Virus record (IMG/VR): IMGVR_UViG_3300044712_002707
Location: 1-31,944 of that record
Length of the DNA stretch: 31,944 nucleotides
Strand: one strand, 5' to 3'
From: a virus
The notes under the pieces were generated by a model. It ran no database searches and was not told where the DNA came from. It saw only the letters and a program-made list of their open reading frames with translations. Shown here one piece after another: positions 1-6,293 of this stretch (its first letter is position 1; every line of letters starts with the position of its first letter). The position numbers and the translations under genes are program-made.

Positions 1-516
1 TCATCCGCCCGTCGCCCAGTTATCCCGATCGAGGCTTCTGTAATTGATTGCTTCAGCGAGGTGATGGGGTTCAATGTGTGCACTTGCGTCGAGATCGGCA
101 ATTGTACGCGATACTTTTAAAATACGATCATAGGCTCTTGCTGAAAGGCCTACCTTCTCCATGGCTGTCTTTAAAAGCTGGTTTCCCTCTTTGCTGATTT
201 CACAGTGTTCGCGCATCAGTGCCGGTGTCAGCTGGGCATTGCTGTGTATGCCCTCGTGATCCCTGAACCTTTCAAGCTGGATTTTACGGGCCTGAATAAC
301 GCGTGACCTTACCTGCTCACTGGGTTCCGAAGGACGCAGTTCCGACAATTTCTCGAATGGAACCGGAACCACTTCAATGTGAATATCGATACGGTCGAGC
401 AGCGGACCCGATATGCGATTGAGGTACTTCTGCACAACCCCTGCAGTGCACACGCAATCTTTTTCGGGATGGTTATAATACCCGCAGGGACAGGGATTCA
501 TGCTGGCCACGAGCAT
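1..516 (-). CDS. comM: ComM/YifB Mg-chelatase-like ATPase, C-terminal fragment (interrupted host gene)
   Basis: This is the C-terminal part of the AAA+ Mg-chelatase-like protein ComM/YifB, which in naturally transformable bacteria acts as a branch-migration helicase during integration of incoming DNA. The recognisable family segment VASMNPCPCGYYNHP begins at residue 3, and the Mg-chelatase C-terminal domain follows, ending YRSLDRDNW, a Bacteroidota-like ending. The natural stop is at 1-3. The apparent ATG at 516 is an internal methionine of the full protein. Upstream codons still read K-F, as in intact relatives, and then lose similarity around 517-525, where phage DNA starts. The N-terminal half with the Walker motifs is missing and should lie beyond the right end of the prophage. 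The fragment is clearly GC-richer than everything to its right. It is probably inactive while the prophage is integrated. Confidence 0.93.
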   Translation of the reverse strand: MLVASMNPCPCGYYNHPEKDCVCTAGVVQKYLNRISGPLLDRIDIHIEVVPVPFEKLSELRPSEPSEQVRSRVIQARKIQLERFRDHEGIHSNAQLTPALMREHCEISKEGNQLLKTAMEKVGLSARAYDRILKVSRTIADLDASAHIEPHHLAEAINYRSLDRDNWATGG

Positions 517-560
517 AAATTTAGTTGTTACATTGAAATAATGATTATATTTACCTATAT
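505..560. other. attL junction (host comM / prophage)
   Basis: Similarity to comM stops at about 517-525 on the minus strand and the serine recombinase gene begins at 573. The host-phage junction of the integrated element must therefore be here. The exact crossover dinucleotide cannot be set without attR or an empty site. The site falls in the codons just before the conserved MLVASMNP segment, so integration splits comM in two. A 12-bp segment at the junction (508-519) recurs inverted at 589-600, inside the start of the recombinase gene. Confidence 0.7.
525..553 (+). promoter_or_regulatory. Putative Bacteroidota-type promoter of the integrase gene
   Basis: A TTG at 525-527, an 18-nt spacer and TATATTTA at 546-553 match the Bacteroidota housekeeping promoter (TTTG, about 20 nt, TAnnTTTG) with one mismatch in the -7 box. 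It lies 20 nt ahead of the integrase ATG and next to the att junction. Excision would change the DNA upstream of it. Assigned by pattern only. Confidence 0.35.
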
Positions 561-572
561 AATATAAGCATT

Positions 573-2177
573 ATGGAAAAGATGGTACTTTATGCTCGTG
601 TCTCAACACAGGATAAACAAGATCCTCAAAGTCAAATTGACGATTTGAGGCGTCATTTTGAACATTACTTTGAGATTGATGAGACATTCGGCGAACACGT
701 TTCAGGATATGATTCTGAAGATTTGATCAGAGAAGAATATGAACGGATGAAGACTTATGTAATTCAGAGTAATATCAAGCACATTGGAATATGGGAAATA
801 AGTCGGTTAGGCAGAACAATGTTGACAACACTAAAGGAAATACAGGAATTCAGGGATGAAGGTGTCAATATACATTTCAAAAAAGAGGGCCTTAACTCAA
901 TATCTGATAATCGAACCAATCAAGCTTTTCTTGCTCTCTTAAGTTCTTGGGCAGAACAAGAGGGCAAAGACTTTGTGGAAAGGACGACCAGGGGTAGAAT
1001 GAAGAAAGCTTTAGAGGGTAAGGCAATTGGCTATGCTGTCCTCCCCTATGGTTATCAGAAAGGTGCTAATGGTAAACTTGAAGAGAACAAGGAAGAAGCA
1101 GAAGCTGTCAGACTTATGTATAAACTCGCTGATGAAGGAAAAACATTACGTTGGATAGCTAAAAATCTTGATGATAAATACCCCACAAGACACGAACTGA
1201 TGGGTAAAACAAGGGATGACGGGTCAAACTTTAAATGGAAGGCTAATGTGGTACGCAGAATACTTGTAAGCCCTAAATACAAAGGGATTAGAGAGTACAA
1301 AGGTCACGAAATTCCGATGGTAAACCTTGTTGATAAGGATCTTTGGGAAAGAGTAAATGAAAAGATGCAGGCCAATGTAACTGCTATGAACAGGACAAAA
1401 TACTCCTATTTATTTAAAAGCAAGATGATATGCGGACATTGTGGTAGATATTATTGCAGTCAAACGAATCACAAAACAATGGTCAGCTTTTATTTCTGCA
1501 ATGGTGGCAGAAACAGGTATACAAGATGTGATAATGGATTTATAAACACTCAAGTCATTGATGATAACTTGTACAAGATTCTATTCTTCCACAAGGATAG
1601 TCTGCTCACCTTATATAATAATGAACGAAAAGTCAAAGAAATAGAGGACAGACAACGACAACTTGAACTACACACTAAGGAAATTGAAAGATTAAATAAG
1701 AGGAAATCAACATTGGTCAATCTCAGACTTAATGATGATATTACACAGGATAGATATGATGACGAAAATAAGTCAATTAAGAATGCACTTGTTGAACATA
1801 AGAATCAAATCGGTTCCATTGAAAGACAACTTAAATCGCTGAATGATATAAGTTTAACTGAAGCAATATCAAAACTTTATCAGAATGGTGATTTTAATAC
1901 GAAAAGGGATTTTATTCTTAAGTATGTTGATGATATCAGGATTTACAGGGCTCAATGGAATAATATACAAGTGAAGAAGAAGAAAAATCCATTCTACCCA
2001 ACTTTCGATAAAAAACCAAGGCTTGATGATAAAGTTCTTTACATTGAGCTATTTGCATTTAAAAATAAAACGCCTCTACAGATTGTCTTAACAAGCAGAA
2101 CTCACAATGTCATTGTGAGCAAAAGATTATTTTACTTCAAAGAAATTGAGTATCTGAGAGTTGAAGGCGATGTGTAA
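573..2177 (+). CDS. Large serine recombinase (phage integrase)
   Basis: A 534-residue site-specific recombinase that would catalyse integration into, and with a directionality factor excision from, comM. The N-terminal resolvase domain (about residues 4-150) starts LYARVSTQDKQ with the catalytic serine at residue 11, and has the SRLGR motif near residue 70. The central recombinase domain covers roughly residues 165-275. A zinc-ribbon pattern follows (CGHCGRYYC, then two further Cys), then a long charged coiled-coil region (about 360-440) as in large serine integrases of the phiC31 / Listeria A118 type. Its position directly beside the host gene and its orientation away from the junction are typical. 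The next gene converges on it with only 2 nt between them. No recombination directionality factor was recognised, but these are small and diverse. Confidence 0.95.
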   Translation: MEKMVLYARVSTQDKQDPQSQIDDLRRHFEHYFEIDETFGEHVSGYDSEDLIREEYERMKTYVIQSNIKHIGIWEISRLGRTMLTTLKEIQEFRDEGVNIHFKKEGLNSISDNRTNQAFLALLSSWAEQEGKDFVERTTRGRMKKALEGKAIGYAVLPYGYQKGANGKLEENKEEAEAVRLMYKLADEGKTLRWIAKNLDDKYPTRHELMGKTRDDGSNFKWKANVVRRILVSPKYKGIREYKGHEIPMVNLVDKDLWERVNEKMQANVTAMNRTKYSYLFKSKMICGHCGRYYCSQTNHKTMVSFYFCNGGRNRYTRCDNGFINTQVIDDNLYKILFFHKDSLLTLYNNERKVKEIEDRQRQLELHTKEIERLNKRKSTLVNLRLNDDITQDRYDDENKSIKNALVEHKNQIGSIERQLKSLNDISLTEAISKLYQNGDFNTKRDFILKYVDDIRIYRAQWNNIQVKKKKNPFYPTFDKKPRLDDKVLYIELFAFKNKTPLQIVLTSRTHNVIVSKRLFYFKEIEYLRVEGDV

Positions 2178-2179
2178 TA

Positions 2180-2683
2180 TTAAGCGTATTTCTTTATTTT
2201 ATCTGTAAATTTTTTAGCAACACCATATTTTAAAAGCAACTTCAAATAAATATCTGCATCTTCATCCCTAAAACTTACTGAATTAAATAAAACATACATT
2301 GATAATTGTTCATCCATTTTCATACCTTTCTTTAATAATAACTCCAAATAATCTGCATCAATTAATATCCACAAAGTGAAATCAGAATTTTTATTATTAT
2401 CAGTTGGGTGATATTTAAAATTAATATTGGCACCGTTATCAATAAGAATTTCTGTAATTTCTAAACTTTTCCTAATACGTAAAGAATCCCAAAATCCTTC
2501 ATTAATATTGGCCTTTAAAGAATCAGGGCGCATTTTACTTATAACTTCTCTCAATTCTGAAGTGAATCCATTATGAATACAATTGTAAAATTTCTCCTTT
2601 GGAGTAAGTGATGACAACTTCTTTTGAATATCATCCTTAATTTCCTCAGCAGTCTTTGGTTTTAATACATCTTTTATATTCAT
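2180..2683 (-). CDS. Ankyrin-repeat-like protein with N-terminal 'LKPK' motif
   Basis: A 167-residue protein of unknown role. The middle (about residues 70-155) has helical repeats with the ankyrin signature, for example ITEILIDNGANINFK and LELLLKKGMKMDEQ, which suggest protein binding. The first 20 residues form a separate segment (MNIKDVLKPKTAEEI) that closely resembles the start of the unrelated small protein at 5838-6041, so this looks like a shared leader or docking segment. The gene starts 1 nt after the stop of the gene at 2685-3338, so the two are probably co-transcribed leftward and converge on the integrase. An accessory, non-structural role is likely; the function is not known. Confidence 0.6.
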   Translation of the reverse strand: MNIKDVLKPKTAEEIKDDIQKKLSSLTPKEKFYNCIHNGFTSELREVISKMRPDSLKANINEGFWDSLRIRKSLEITEILIDNGANINFKYHPTDNNKNSDFTLWILIDADYLELLLKKGMKMDEQLSMYVLFNSVSFRDEDADIYLKLLLKYGVAKKFTDKIKKYA

Positions 2684-2684
2684 T

Positions 2685-3338
2685 TTATTTGTTATAAGGA
2701 TTTTTAAATTTCTTTTCCTTTATAGAATATCTTTCATTTGTTCGTCTATAAACATAAAAATAATAAAGGTCTTGTAAAACATTAAATGTATTGGCCTCCT
2801 GAGCAAATACTTCCTTACTTATTCTGAATTTAAATTTTTTAAAAATATCATCCTCATCGGCCCATCCAAAGAATATTTTATAATTGATTCTTATTAAAAT
2901 ATTGGGGTCATCAAATTCTAAATAAATAGTTGATACAAAAGGAAAATCATCTTCATTTAAATAATTAATTATATAAACATTACTAAGTATCTTATGATTA
3001 AATAATTTCCTTCTATAATAATCATCATTAAATATGGACTTTATAAAAAGTCTATTTCTAAAAGATTCTAATAACTCTGTAACTGATGCTTGATATGTTT
3101 CTAAATCCTTATTTAATATAACTTCTCTAGTTTCTCTTATCTGCCTTATTTGTCTAATATCATTCTCATAATCTATCAATAAACTATTATCCCATTCATT
3201 TTCATTTACCTCACGCTCAAGAAAAAGGTTTTTGGGTGGTTTAATAATATTAATTTCTTCAAAAAATTCCAAATTATTCAAAATATCACTTAACGATATT
3301 TCATACTCCTTTGCAATATTTTTAAGTCGAAGTAACAT
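2685..3338 (-). CDS. Hypothetical protein with IF2-N/HTH-like N-terminus
   Basis: A 217-residue protein I do not recognise as a whole. The first 25 residues (LKNIAKEYEISLSDILNNL) resemble the small helical IF2-N type domain found at the start of Bacteroidota translation factor IF-2 and of various accessory proteins, so a nucleic-acid or protein contact is possible. The remainder is charged, rich in Phe, Tyr and Ile, predicted globular, and without membrane segments. The gene is the first of a leftward pair with the ankyrin-like gene. Its upstream region (3339-3514) is shared with the divergent gene at 3515. It could be a regulator or an accessory toxin/defence component; nothing in the sequence decides this. 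Confidence 0.5.
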   Translation of the reverse strand: MLLRLKNIAKEYEISLSDILNNLEFFEEINIIKPPKNLFLEREVNENEWDNSLLIDYENDIRQIRQIRETREVILNKDLETYQASVTELLESFRNRLFIKSIFNDDYYRRKLFNHKILSNVYIINYLNEDDFPFVSTIYLEFDDPNILIRINYKIFFGWADEDDIFKKFKFRISKEVFAQEANTFNVLQDLYYFYVYRRTNERYSIKEKKFKNPYNK

Positions 3339-3471
3339 TTTTAAAGAGAATACGCATTGATAAAGTAAAAGTTACAAAACCTCCCAAACCGCCTAGGATC
3401 ACCTCTCCTCACTTTTTTTAATATTCTTACACCCTCGTTTTTTACGCTCATAGCAAGTTTTTTAATTAGCC

Positions 3472-3492
3472 CTGTAAATCAAACAATTACAG
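3472..3492. promoter_or_regulatory. Dyad (operator-like) ahead of the gene at 3515
   Basis: CTGTAA at 3472-3477 and TTACAG at 3487-3492 form a 6-bp dyad with a 9-nt spacer, 22 nt before the ATG at 3515 and inside the divergent intergenic region 3339-3514. It could be a repressor operator. The rest of the interval holds C-rich and T-rich runs and no gene that I can see. Confidence 0.25.
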
Positions 3493-3514
3493 TATTAATT
3501 AAAAACAACACACA

Positions 3515-3853
3515 ATGGAAAAATTTGCAACAATTCAGGCTTGGATTTCTTCGAAACCCAAGAAAGATGAGATGGAATTGGTAATGAATTTCATTAACCG
3601 GAGGGCCTTAACAGGTCTGAGGCAAGAGCTTTATGGTATTGAACGTGCCATTAAGTGGTTTGAAAAGACTCAGAAGGAGTTTGAAAAACACGGCTTAAAA
3701 TTATCTGCTGAAAATCACGAGGGTTATAAAAGGGATATCAAGAGACGGCAGGAGATTCGTAACTTGCTACCTCCGCCCAGGGTTGTAGTAAAGAAGCAGG
3801 ATAAGAAAGCTGCACAGACATCCCCGGAGAGCCAGGAGGCAGCTACTGAATAG
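3515..3853 (+). CDS. Small basic hypothetical protein
   Basis: A 112-residue Lys/Arg/Glu-rich protein that I do not recognise. Residues 1-75 are predicted helical, and the segment around residues 32-60 (LRQELYGIERAIKWFEKTQ) is coiled-coil-like. The last 25 residues are a disordered Lys-then-Glu/Ser tail. It is the only rightward gene between the integrase and 6294. It is a one-gene transcription unit, with a promoter region at 3339-3514 and two terminators after it. Such isolation fits a regulator or nucleoid-type DNA-binding protein of the lysogenic state, but there is no clear HTH. Function unknown. Confidence 0.5.
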   Translation: MEKFATIQAWISSKPKKDEMELVMNFINRRALTGLRQELYGIERAIKWFEKTQKEFEKHGLKLSAENHEGYKRDIKRRQEIRNLLPPPRVVVKKQDKKAAQTSPESQEAATE

Positions 3854-3878
3854 TAGGTAATATAACCTATTACGAAAG

Positions 3879-3905
3879 AGGAGAATCACCAGGTTCTCCT
3901 TTTTT
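3879..3905 (+). terminator. Intrinsic terminator after the 3515 gene
   Basis: A 7-bp stem AGGAGAA/TTCTCCT (3879-3885 and 3894-3900) with an 8-nt loop is followed by a T run to 3905. It lies 26 nt after the stop codon. Confidence 0.75.
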
Positions 3906-3916
3906 AGGGTGGTTTC

Positions 3917-3952
3917 CTCCTATCTTTAATGAGTATAAATAGGAGCTTTTTT
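3917..3952 (+). terminator. Second tandem terminator
   Basis: CTCCTAT (3917-3923) pairs with ATAGGAG (3939-3945), followed by C and six T. It backs up the terminator at 3879-3905 and protects the convergent leftward operon that ends at 3952. In the leftward direction it lacks a T run. Confidence 0.6.
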
Positions 3953-4269
3953 CATTTGAATATAAATTTTTTAAGAGCTAAATCAACAGGAGAGAATTTT
4001 ACTTTGTTGTTTTCTTGTTGGGTTATGATGGAATGGCAACTCTTACAAAGACTCATTAAATTTTCGTAATCAAGCGCATTTTCCATCGTTGGTTCTTTCT
4101 CAATACTGATAATGTGGTGTACGTCCTCTGTAGGGGTTAAAATTCTTTTTTTAAGACATTCTTCACATAATGGGTGTGTTGACACTTTATAAGCTCGGAG
4201 ATTGCGCCATGCTTTACTTAAATAGAATTTTTGACGGCCTTCATAAGTCTTTAAGTTATAGGATTTCAT
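3952..4269 (-). CDS. HNH endonuclease
   Basis: A 105-residue HNH nuclease. Zinc-binding cysteines are at C35-x2-C38 and C75-x2-C78. The catalytic VHH is at residues 50-52, the central Asn at about residue 70, and the final His in CHS at residue 79. The N-terminal pattern FYLSKAWRNLR is the usual start of phage HNH proteins of the HK97-like packaging class, where the enzyme works with the large terminase and portal. Here it is the last gene of the leftward block, adjacent to the ThyA-like gene (stop of one against start of the other), and far from the terminase at 11443. A role in packaging or in DNA processing during replication is equally possible. A homing function is less likely because no host gene or intron is nearby. 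Confidence 0.85.
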   Translation of the reverse strand: MKSYNLKTYEGRQKFYLSKAWRNLRAYKVSTHPLCEECLKKRILTPTEDVHHIISIEKEPTMENALDYENLMSLCKSCHSIITQQENNKVKFSPVDLALKKFIFK

Positions 4270-4692
4270 TTAAACGTGATAATTTCCAACATTCACATCA
4301 ATTTGAACTTTATTGATTCTTTTCGTTAGCCCCCTCAGTACTTGATTTGTAATGTAACATATCAATTTTGCATCTCTTTCTCTGTAGCACTCTTTTTGAG
4401 AGCGAAAGTTTACAATAACATAAAATTGATTTTGAATAATACCTTTTTGCAGAATATGTTCAACTATCTGAAATTGAAAATTAATGCAGCAACTATTGTG
4501 ATCGGGAATTCTGTTTATCATTAATATGGCCTGACGTGTGTCAGGCTTTTCATTCAAAAGCTTAATGATTTGTGGGAGTTGTTCATTTATTTTAGGTTCA
4601 TAGCTGACAACCCCAATAGCGTCAGTATACATTGTGTATTTGAAGTCTGTGGGAGTTATGAACGGAATCGAGTAATGCTTATTTATTTCCAT
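4270..4692 (-). CDS. Truncated thymidylate-synthase-superfamily (ThyA-like) protein
   Basis: A 140-residue protein that aligns by eye with the central part of ThyA-type thymidylate synthases and phage nucleotide hydroxymethylases (about 264 residues). Residues 37-60 (EQLPQIIKLLNEKPDTRQAI) match the DQL...L...P.SR-R segment with its phosphate-binding Arg (R53). C68/C69 before INFQFQI match the catalytic Cys followed by QF. R97-S98 match the RS of the dUMP-binding QRS motif. The end, VNVGNYHV, matches the GDAH(I/L)Y motif. The N-terminal folate/phosphate loop and the C-terminal approx. 55 residues are missing, and the Asp after RS is not kept. It may be a minimal nucleotide-modifying enzyme or a non-catalytic binding protein. 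It sits between the HNH gene and a small membrane protein. Confidence 0.65.
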   Translation of the reverse strand: MEINKHYSIPFITPTDFKYTMYTDAIGVVSYEPKINEQLPQIIKLLNEKPDTRQAILMINRIPDHNSCCINFQFQIVEHILQKGIIQNQFYVIVNFRSQKECYRERDAKLICYITNQVLRGLTKRINKVQIDVNVGNYHV

Positions 4693-4698
4693 AACGTT

Positions 4699-4869
4699 TT
4701 AGATATTTTTATGATTAGACTCGTATTCCTCGTGTAATCGGTTTTTCTCTTTTGTGATAAGTTTTTCCAGTTGCCTTTTCAAAAGAGCATTCTCTTTTTT
4801 AAGTTTTAGCACAGATATTATTGCAACGAGCAATACAGCTATAAATGAGATTGAAAAAATCGTTTCCAT
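4699..4869 (-). CDS. Small membrane-anchored coiled-coil protein (56 aa)
   Basis: A short gene, ATG at 4867-4869 and stop at 4699-4701. Residues 2-21 (ETIFSISFIAVLLVAIISVL) form one transmembrane helix. Residues 22-50 are a charged coiled coil (KLKKENALLKRQLEKL). The expected topology is N-out/C-in with a cytoplasmic coiled coil. It lies in the leftward block, 6 nt upstream of the ThyA-like gene and 17 nt downstream of the nuclease gene, so it is well inside the operon. A Rz/spanin-like or membrane-tethering role is possible but unsupported. The gene call rests on spacing and on amino-acid pattern. Confidence 0.55.
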   Translation of the reverse strand: METIFSISFIAVLLVAIISVLKLKKENALLKRQLEKLITKEKNRLHEEYESNHKNI

Positions 4870-4886
4870 TTTATATGTCTTAAATT

Positions 4887-5387
4887 TTAGTTGTAGGAGA
4901 ACTTGCCTCCTTTAATAATTTTATCAATACTTTCCTGGTACTTTAACATTATCACTTCCTTCATAACTTTTGGCCCACTCTTACAGGTAAAGGAATTCAT
5001 CCATTTTTTCTGGATTACTTTTTCTATACCTTGTTGCCTCCAAACTTGAATCCGAAAATTGATATTAAAAATGATTGCATCATAGGTGTTATCAGGGTTT
5101 TGAAAGAACATAATTATAAAAACCGGGTGATTTTTGTTATTCCACTTGGCAAGGGAATTTATTTTGCTTGCCTCAACAATCCATTCATCATATTTATCAA
5201 TTGGAAAGTTTCGGCATTTTACTTCAAAGAAGGTTGATACATCAGAATCTATTGTTGTCCAAGTACCATCAAAGGACTTGTTCGTTGAAGGCTCAGTAAA
5301 ATTGAAGTTTCCGATTTCGGGGAACATTTCAAATAACTGGGTAGCAAGGGAACGTTCTCTTAATTCATAATAATTGAGGTTTTGCAC
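4887..5387 (-). CDS. PD-(D/E)XK-superfamily nuclease-like protein
   Basis: A 166-residue protein with the layout of a small restriction-endonuclease-fold nuclease. An acidic residue (D40 in SFDGTW) precedes a strand that carries the E-x-K signature (FFEVKCR, E55 and K57). This is followed by a helix and a hydrophobic strand (HPVFIIMFF). These are the usual metal-binding and catalytic positions of PD-(D/E)XK enzymes such as phage Holliday-junction resolvases and VRR-type nucleases. It lies in the leftward block with an HNH nuclease and a ThyA-like gene, which fits DNA recombination or replication intermediates as substrate. It lacks any specific signature that would fix the subfamily. Confidence 0.6.
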   Translation of the reverse strand: MQNLNYYELRERSLATQLFEMFPEIGNFNFTEPSTNKSFDGTWTTIDSDVSTFFEVKCRNFPIDKYDEWIVEASKINSLAKWNNKNHPVFIIMFFQNPDNTYDAIIFNINFRIQVWRQQGIEKVIQKKWMNSFTCKSGPKVMKEVIMLKYQESIDKIIKGGKFSYN

Positions 5388-5437
5388 GTTTCATACTCGT
5401 AATTTTTCATAGGCTTATTATATTAGTTTTGAAGTAA

Positions 5438-5680
5438 TTATTCTTGGTTTGGTTGGTTTAAACTATATATTAGGTCATCTACATCTCTGAACTCCGTTTC
5501 GTTAGGTAGTTCAAGCGATTCGGTTTCTATATTTATTTTCTCTTGTCCGAAACCTTTATCGAATTCACTAATTTTAGATGAGCCAGTTTTATAGGCATTT
5601 ACAAAGTCTGCCACTTCTTTTTCCAATTTGTAAAGTCTATCAGAAAGTTCTGAATAACTTAATTTTTCTTCTTTTTCCAT
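5438..5680 (-). CDS. Small acidic coiled-coil protein
   Basis: An 80-residue protein, very acidic, with a heptad-like N-terminal half (residues 5-33, ELSDRLYKLEKEVADFVNAY) and a flexible acidic C-terminal half. No family recognised. Its start (ATG at 5678-5680) overlaps the end of the Cys-rich gene by 22 nt, so the two are translated from the same leftward transcript. It is likely a partner or adaptor protein; function unknown. Confidence 0.5.
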   Translation of the reverse strand: MEKEEKLSYSELSDRLYKLEKEVADFVNAYKTGSSKISEFDKGFGQEKINIETESLELPNETEFRDVDDLIYSLNQPNQE

Positions 5681-5814
5681 TCTATTAATTGGTTATTTTT
5701 ATTCTTTAAGCTTTCATTGCATTTAATGAAATCATATACAGGACAAAACTTATAGTCACAATTAAAGTCTTTTACACTTCCATAAAGGCATTCTGCACAT
5801 TTTGTAGTTTTCAT
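5659..5814 (-). CDS. Cys-rich small protein (51 aa), zinc-binding candidate
   Basis: ATG at 5812-5814, stop at 5659-5661. The protein starts MKTTKCAECLYGSVKDFNCD and has Cys at positions 6, 9, 19, 24 and 32, which is a plausible treble-clef or zinc-ribbon spacing, then a basic tail ending KKKKN. It overlaps the downstream gene start by 22 nt in another frame, which is typical of translationally coupled phage genes. The Cys pattern argues that it is real. It could be a nucleic-acid-binding or regulatory peptide. Function unknown. Confidence 0.5.
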   Translation of the reverse strand: MKTTKCAECLYGSVKDFNCDYKFCPVYDFIKCNESLKNKNNQLIEWKKKKN

Positions 5815-5837
5815 ATTACATTTATTTTATTTGATTT

Positions 5838-6041
5838 TCACTTTTTTAAATAAGGTTCAATTTTGTCATAGTTGATAGGTTTACCATTGACTTCAATGAC
5901 ATATGAATTCAATATTCTTGGTGTGATTTCACCTAAATAATTTAATTCTATTGTTTCATTTGTAATTGATATTTCGGCATTTTGTAAATATTCTAAAATA
6001 TCTTCTTCAGATTTAGGCTTTAATATTTCTGCTATTTTCAT
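5838..6041 (-). CDS. Small 'LKPK' leader-motif protein (67 aa)
   Basis: I take the start at ATG 6039-6041 (protein MKIAEILKPKSEEDILEYLQ...), not the more upstream ATG at 6161. The additional 40 residues would be translated out of the interleaved inverted repeats and have no protein-like features. The first 20 residues match the start of the ankyrin-like protein at 2180-2683 in the pattern M-x-I-x-[DE]-[IV]-LKPK-[ST]-x-E-[DE]-I. The remainder (strands such as TIELNYLG and SYVIEVNGKPI) is a small beta-rich domain. It is the first gene of the leftward block, so its leader carries the structured region 6066-6145. Function unknown. Confidence 0.55.
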   Translation of the reverse strand: MKIAEILKPKSEEDILEYLQNAEISITNETIELNYLGEITPRILNSYVIEVNGKPINYDKIEPYLKK

Positions 6042-6065
6042 CTTACAATATATTTTAAATAATAA

Positions 6066-6145
6066 ATGCTCTGAAAGTGGACGACCAATCCTTAAACTTT
6101 CAGAGCATACATACAACCTAATTTCTTTCTTTGGATTGGTCGTCC
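6066..6145. repeat. Two interleaved perfect 13-bp inverted repeats
   Basis: Repeat A: 6066-6078 (ATGCTCTGAAAGT) and its exact complement at 6096-6108. Repeat B: 6079-6091 (GGACGACCAATCC) and its exact complement at 6133-6145. The order is A-B-A'-B', with A abutting B directly. The two hairpins cannot both form fully, because there is no linker between the stem halves. As RNA this is therefore a two-state switch or a partial pseudoknot; as DNA it is a compound operator. It lies 25-104 nt upstream of the leftward start at 6041 and 150 nt upstream of the rightward gene at 6294. Confidence 0.85.
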
Positions 6146-6293
6146 TTTTACTATATATCACTCACACCTACAAAATTTTCTTCCTTTTTTCGCCAAGTGT
6201 TAAAAATGTTAAAACTCTCTGTATCTGTGCTTTAGCTCGCGGATTATGATTATATTAGCCTCATAATCAATCGAATAAATAAAATAAAACGTT

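Noticed and set aside
6042-6161. 40-residue N-terminal extension of the small leftward protein
   Set aside because: It would be encoded by the interleaved inverted repeats and has no protein-like features, while the internal Met starts the recognisable LKPK segment.
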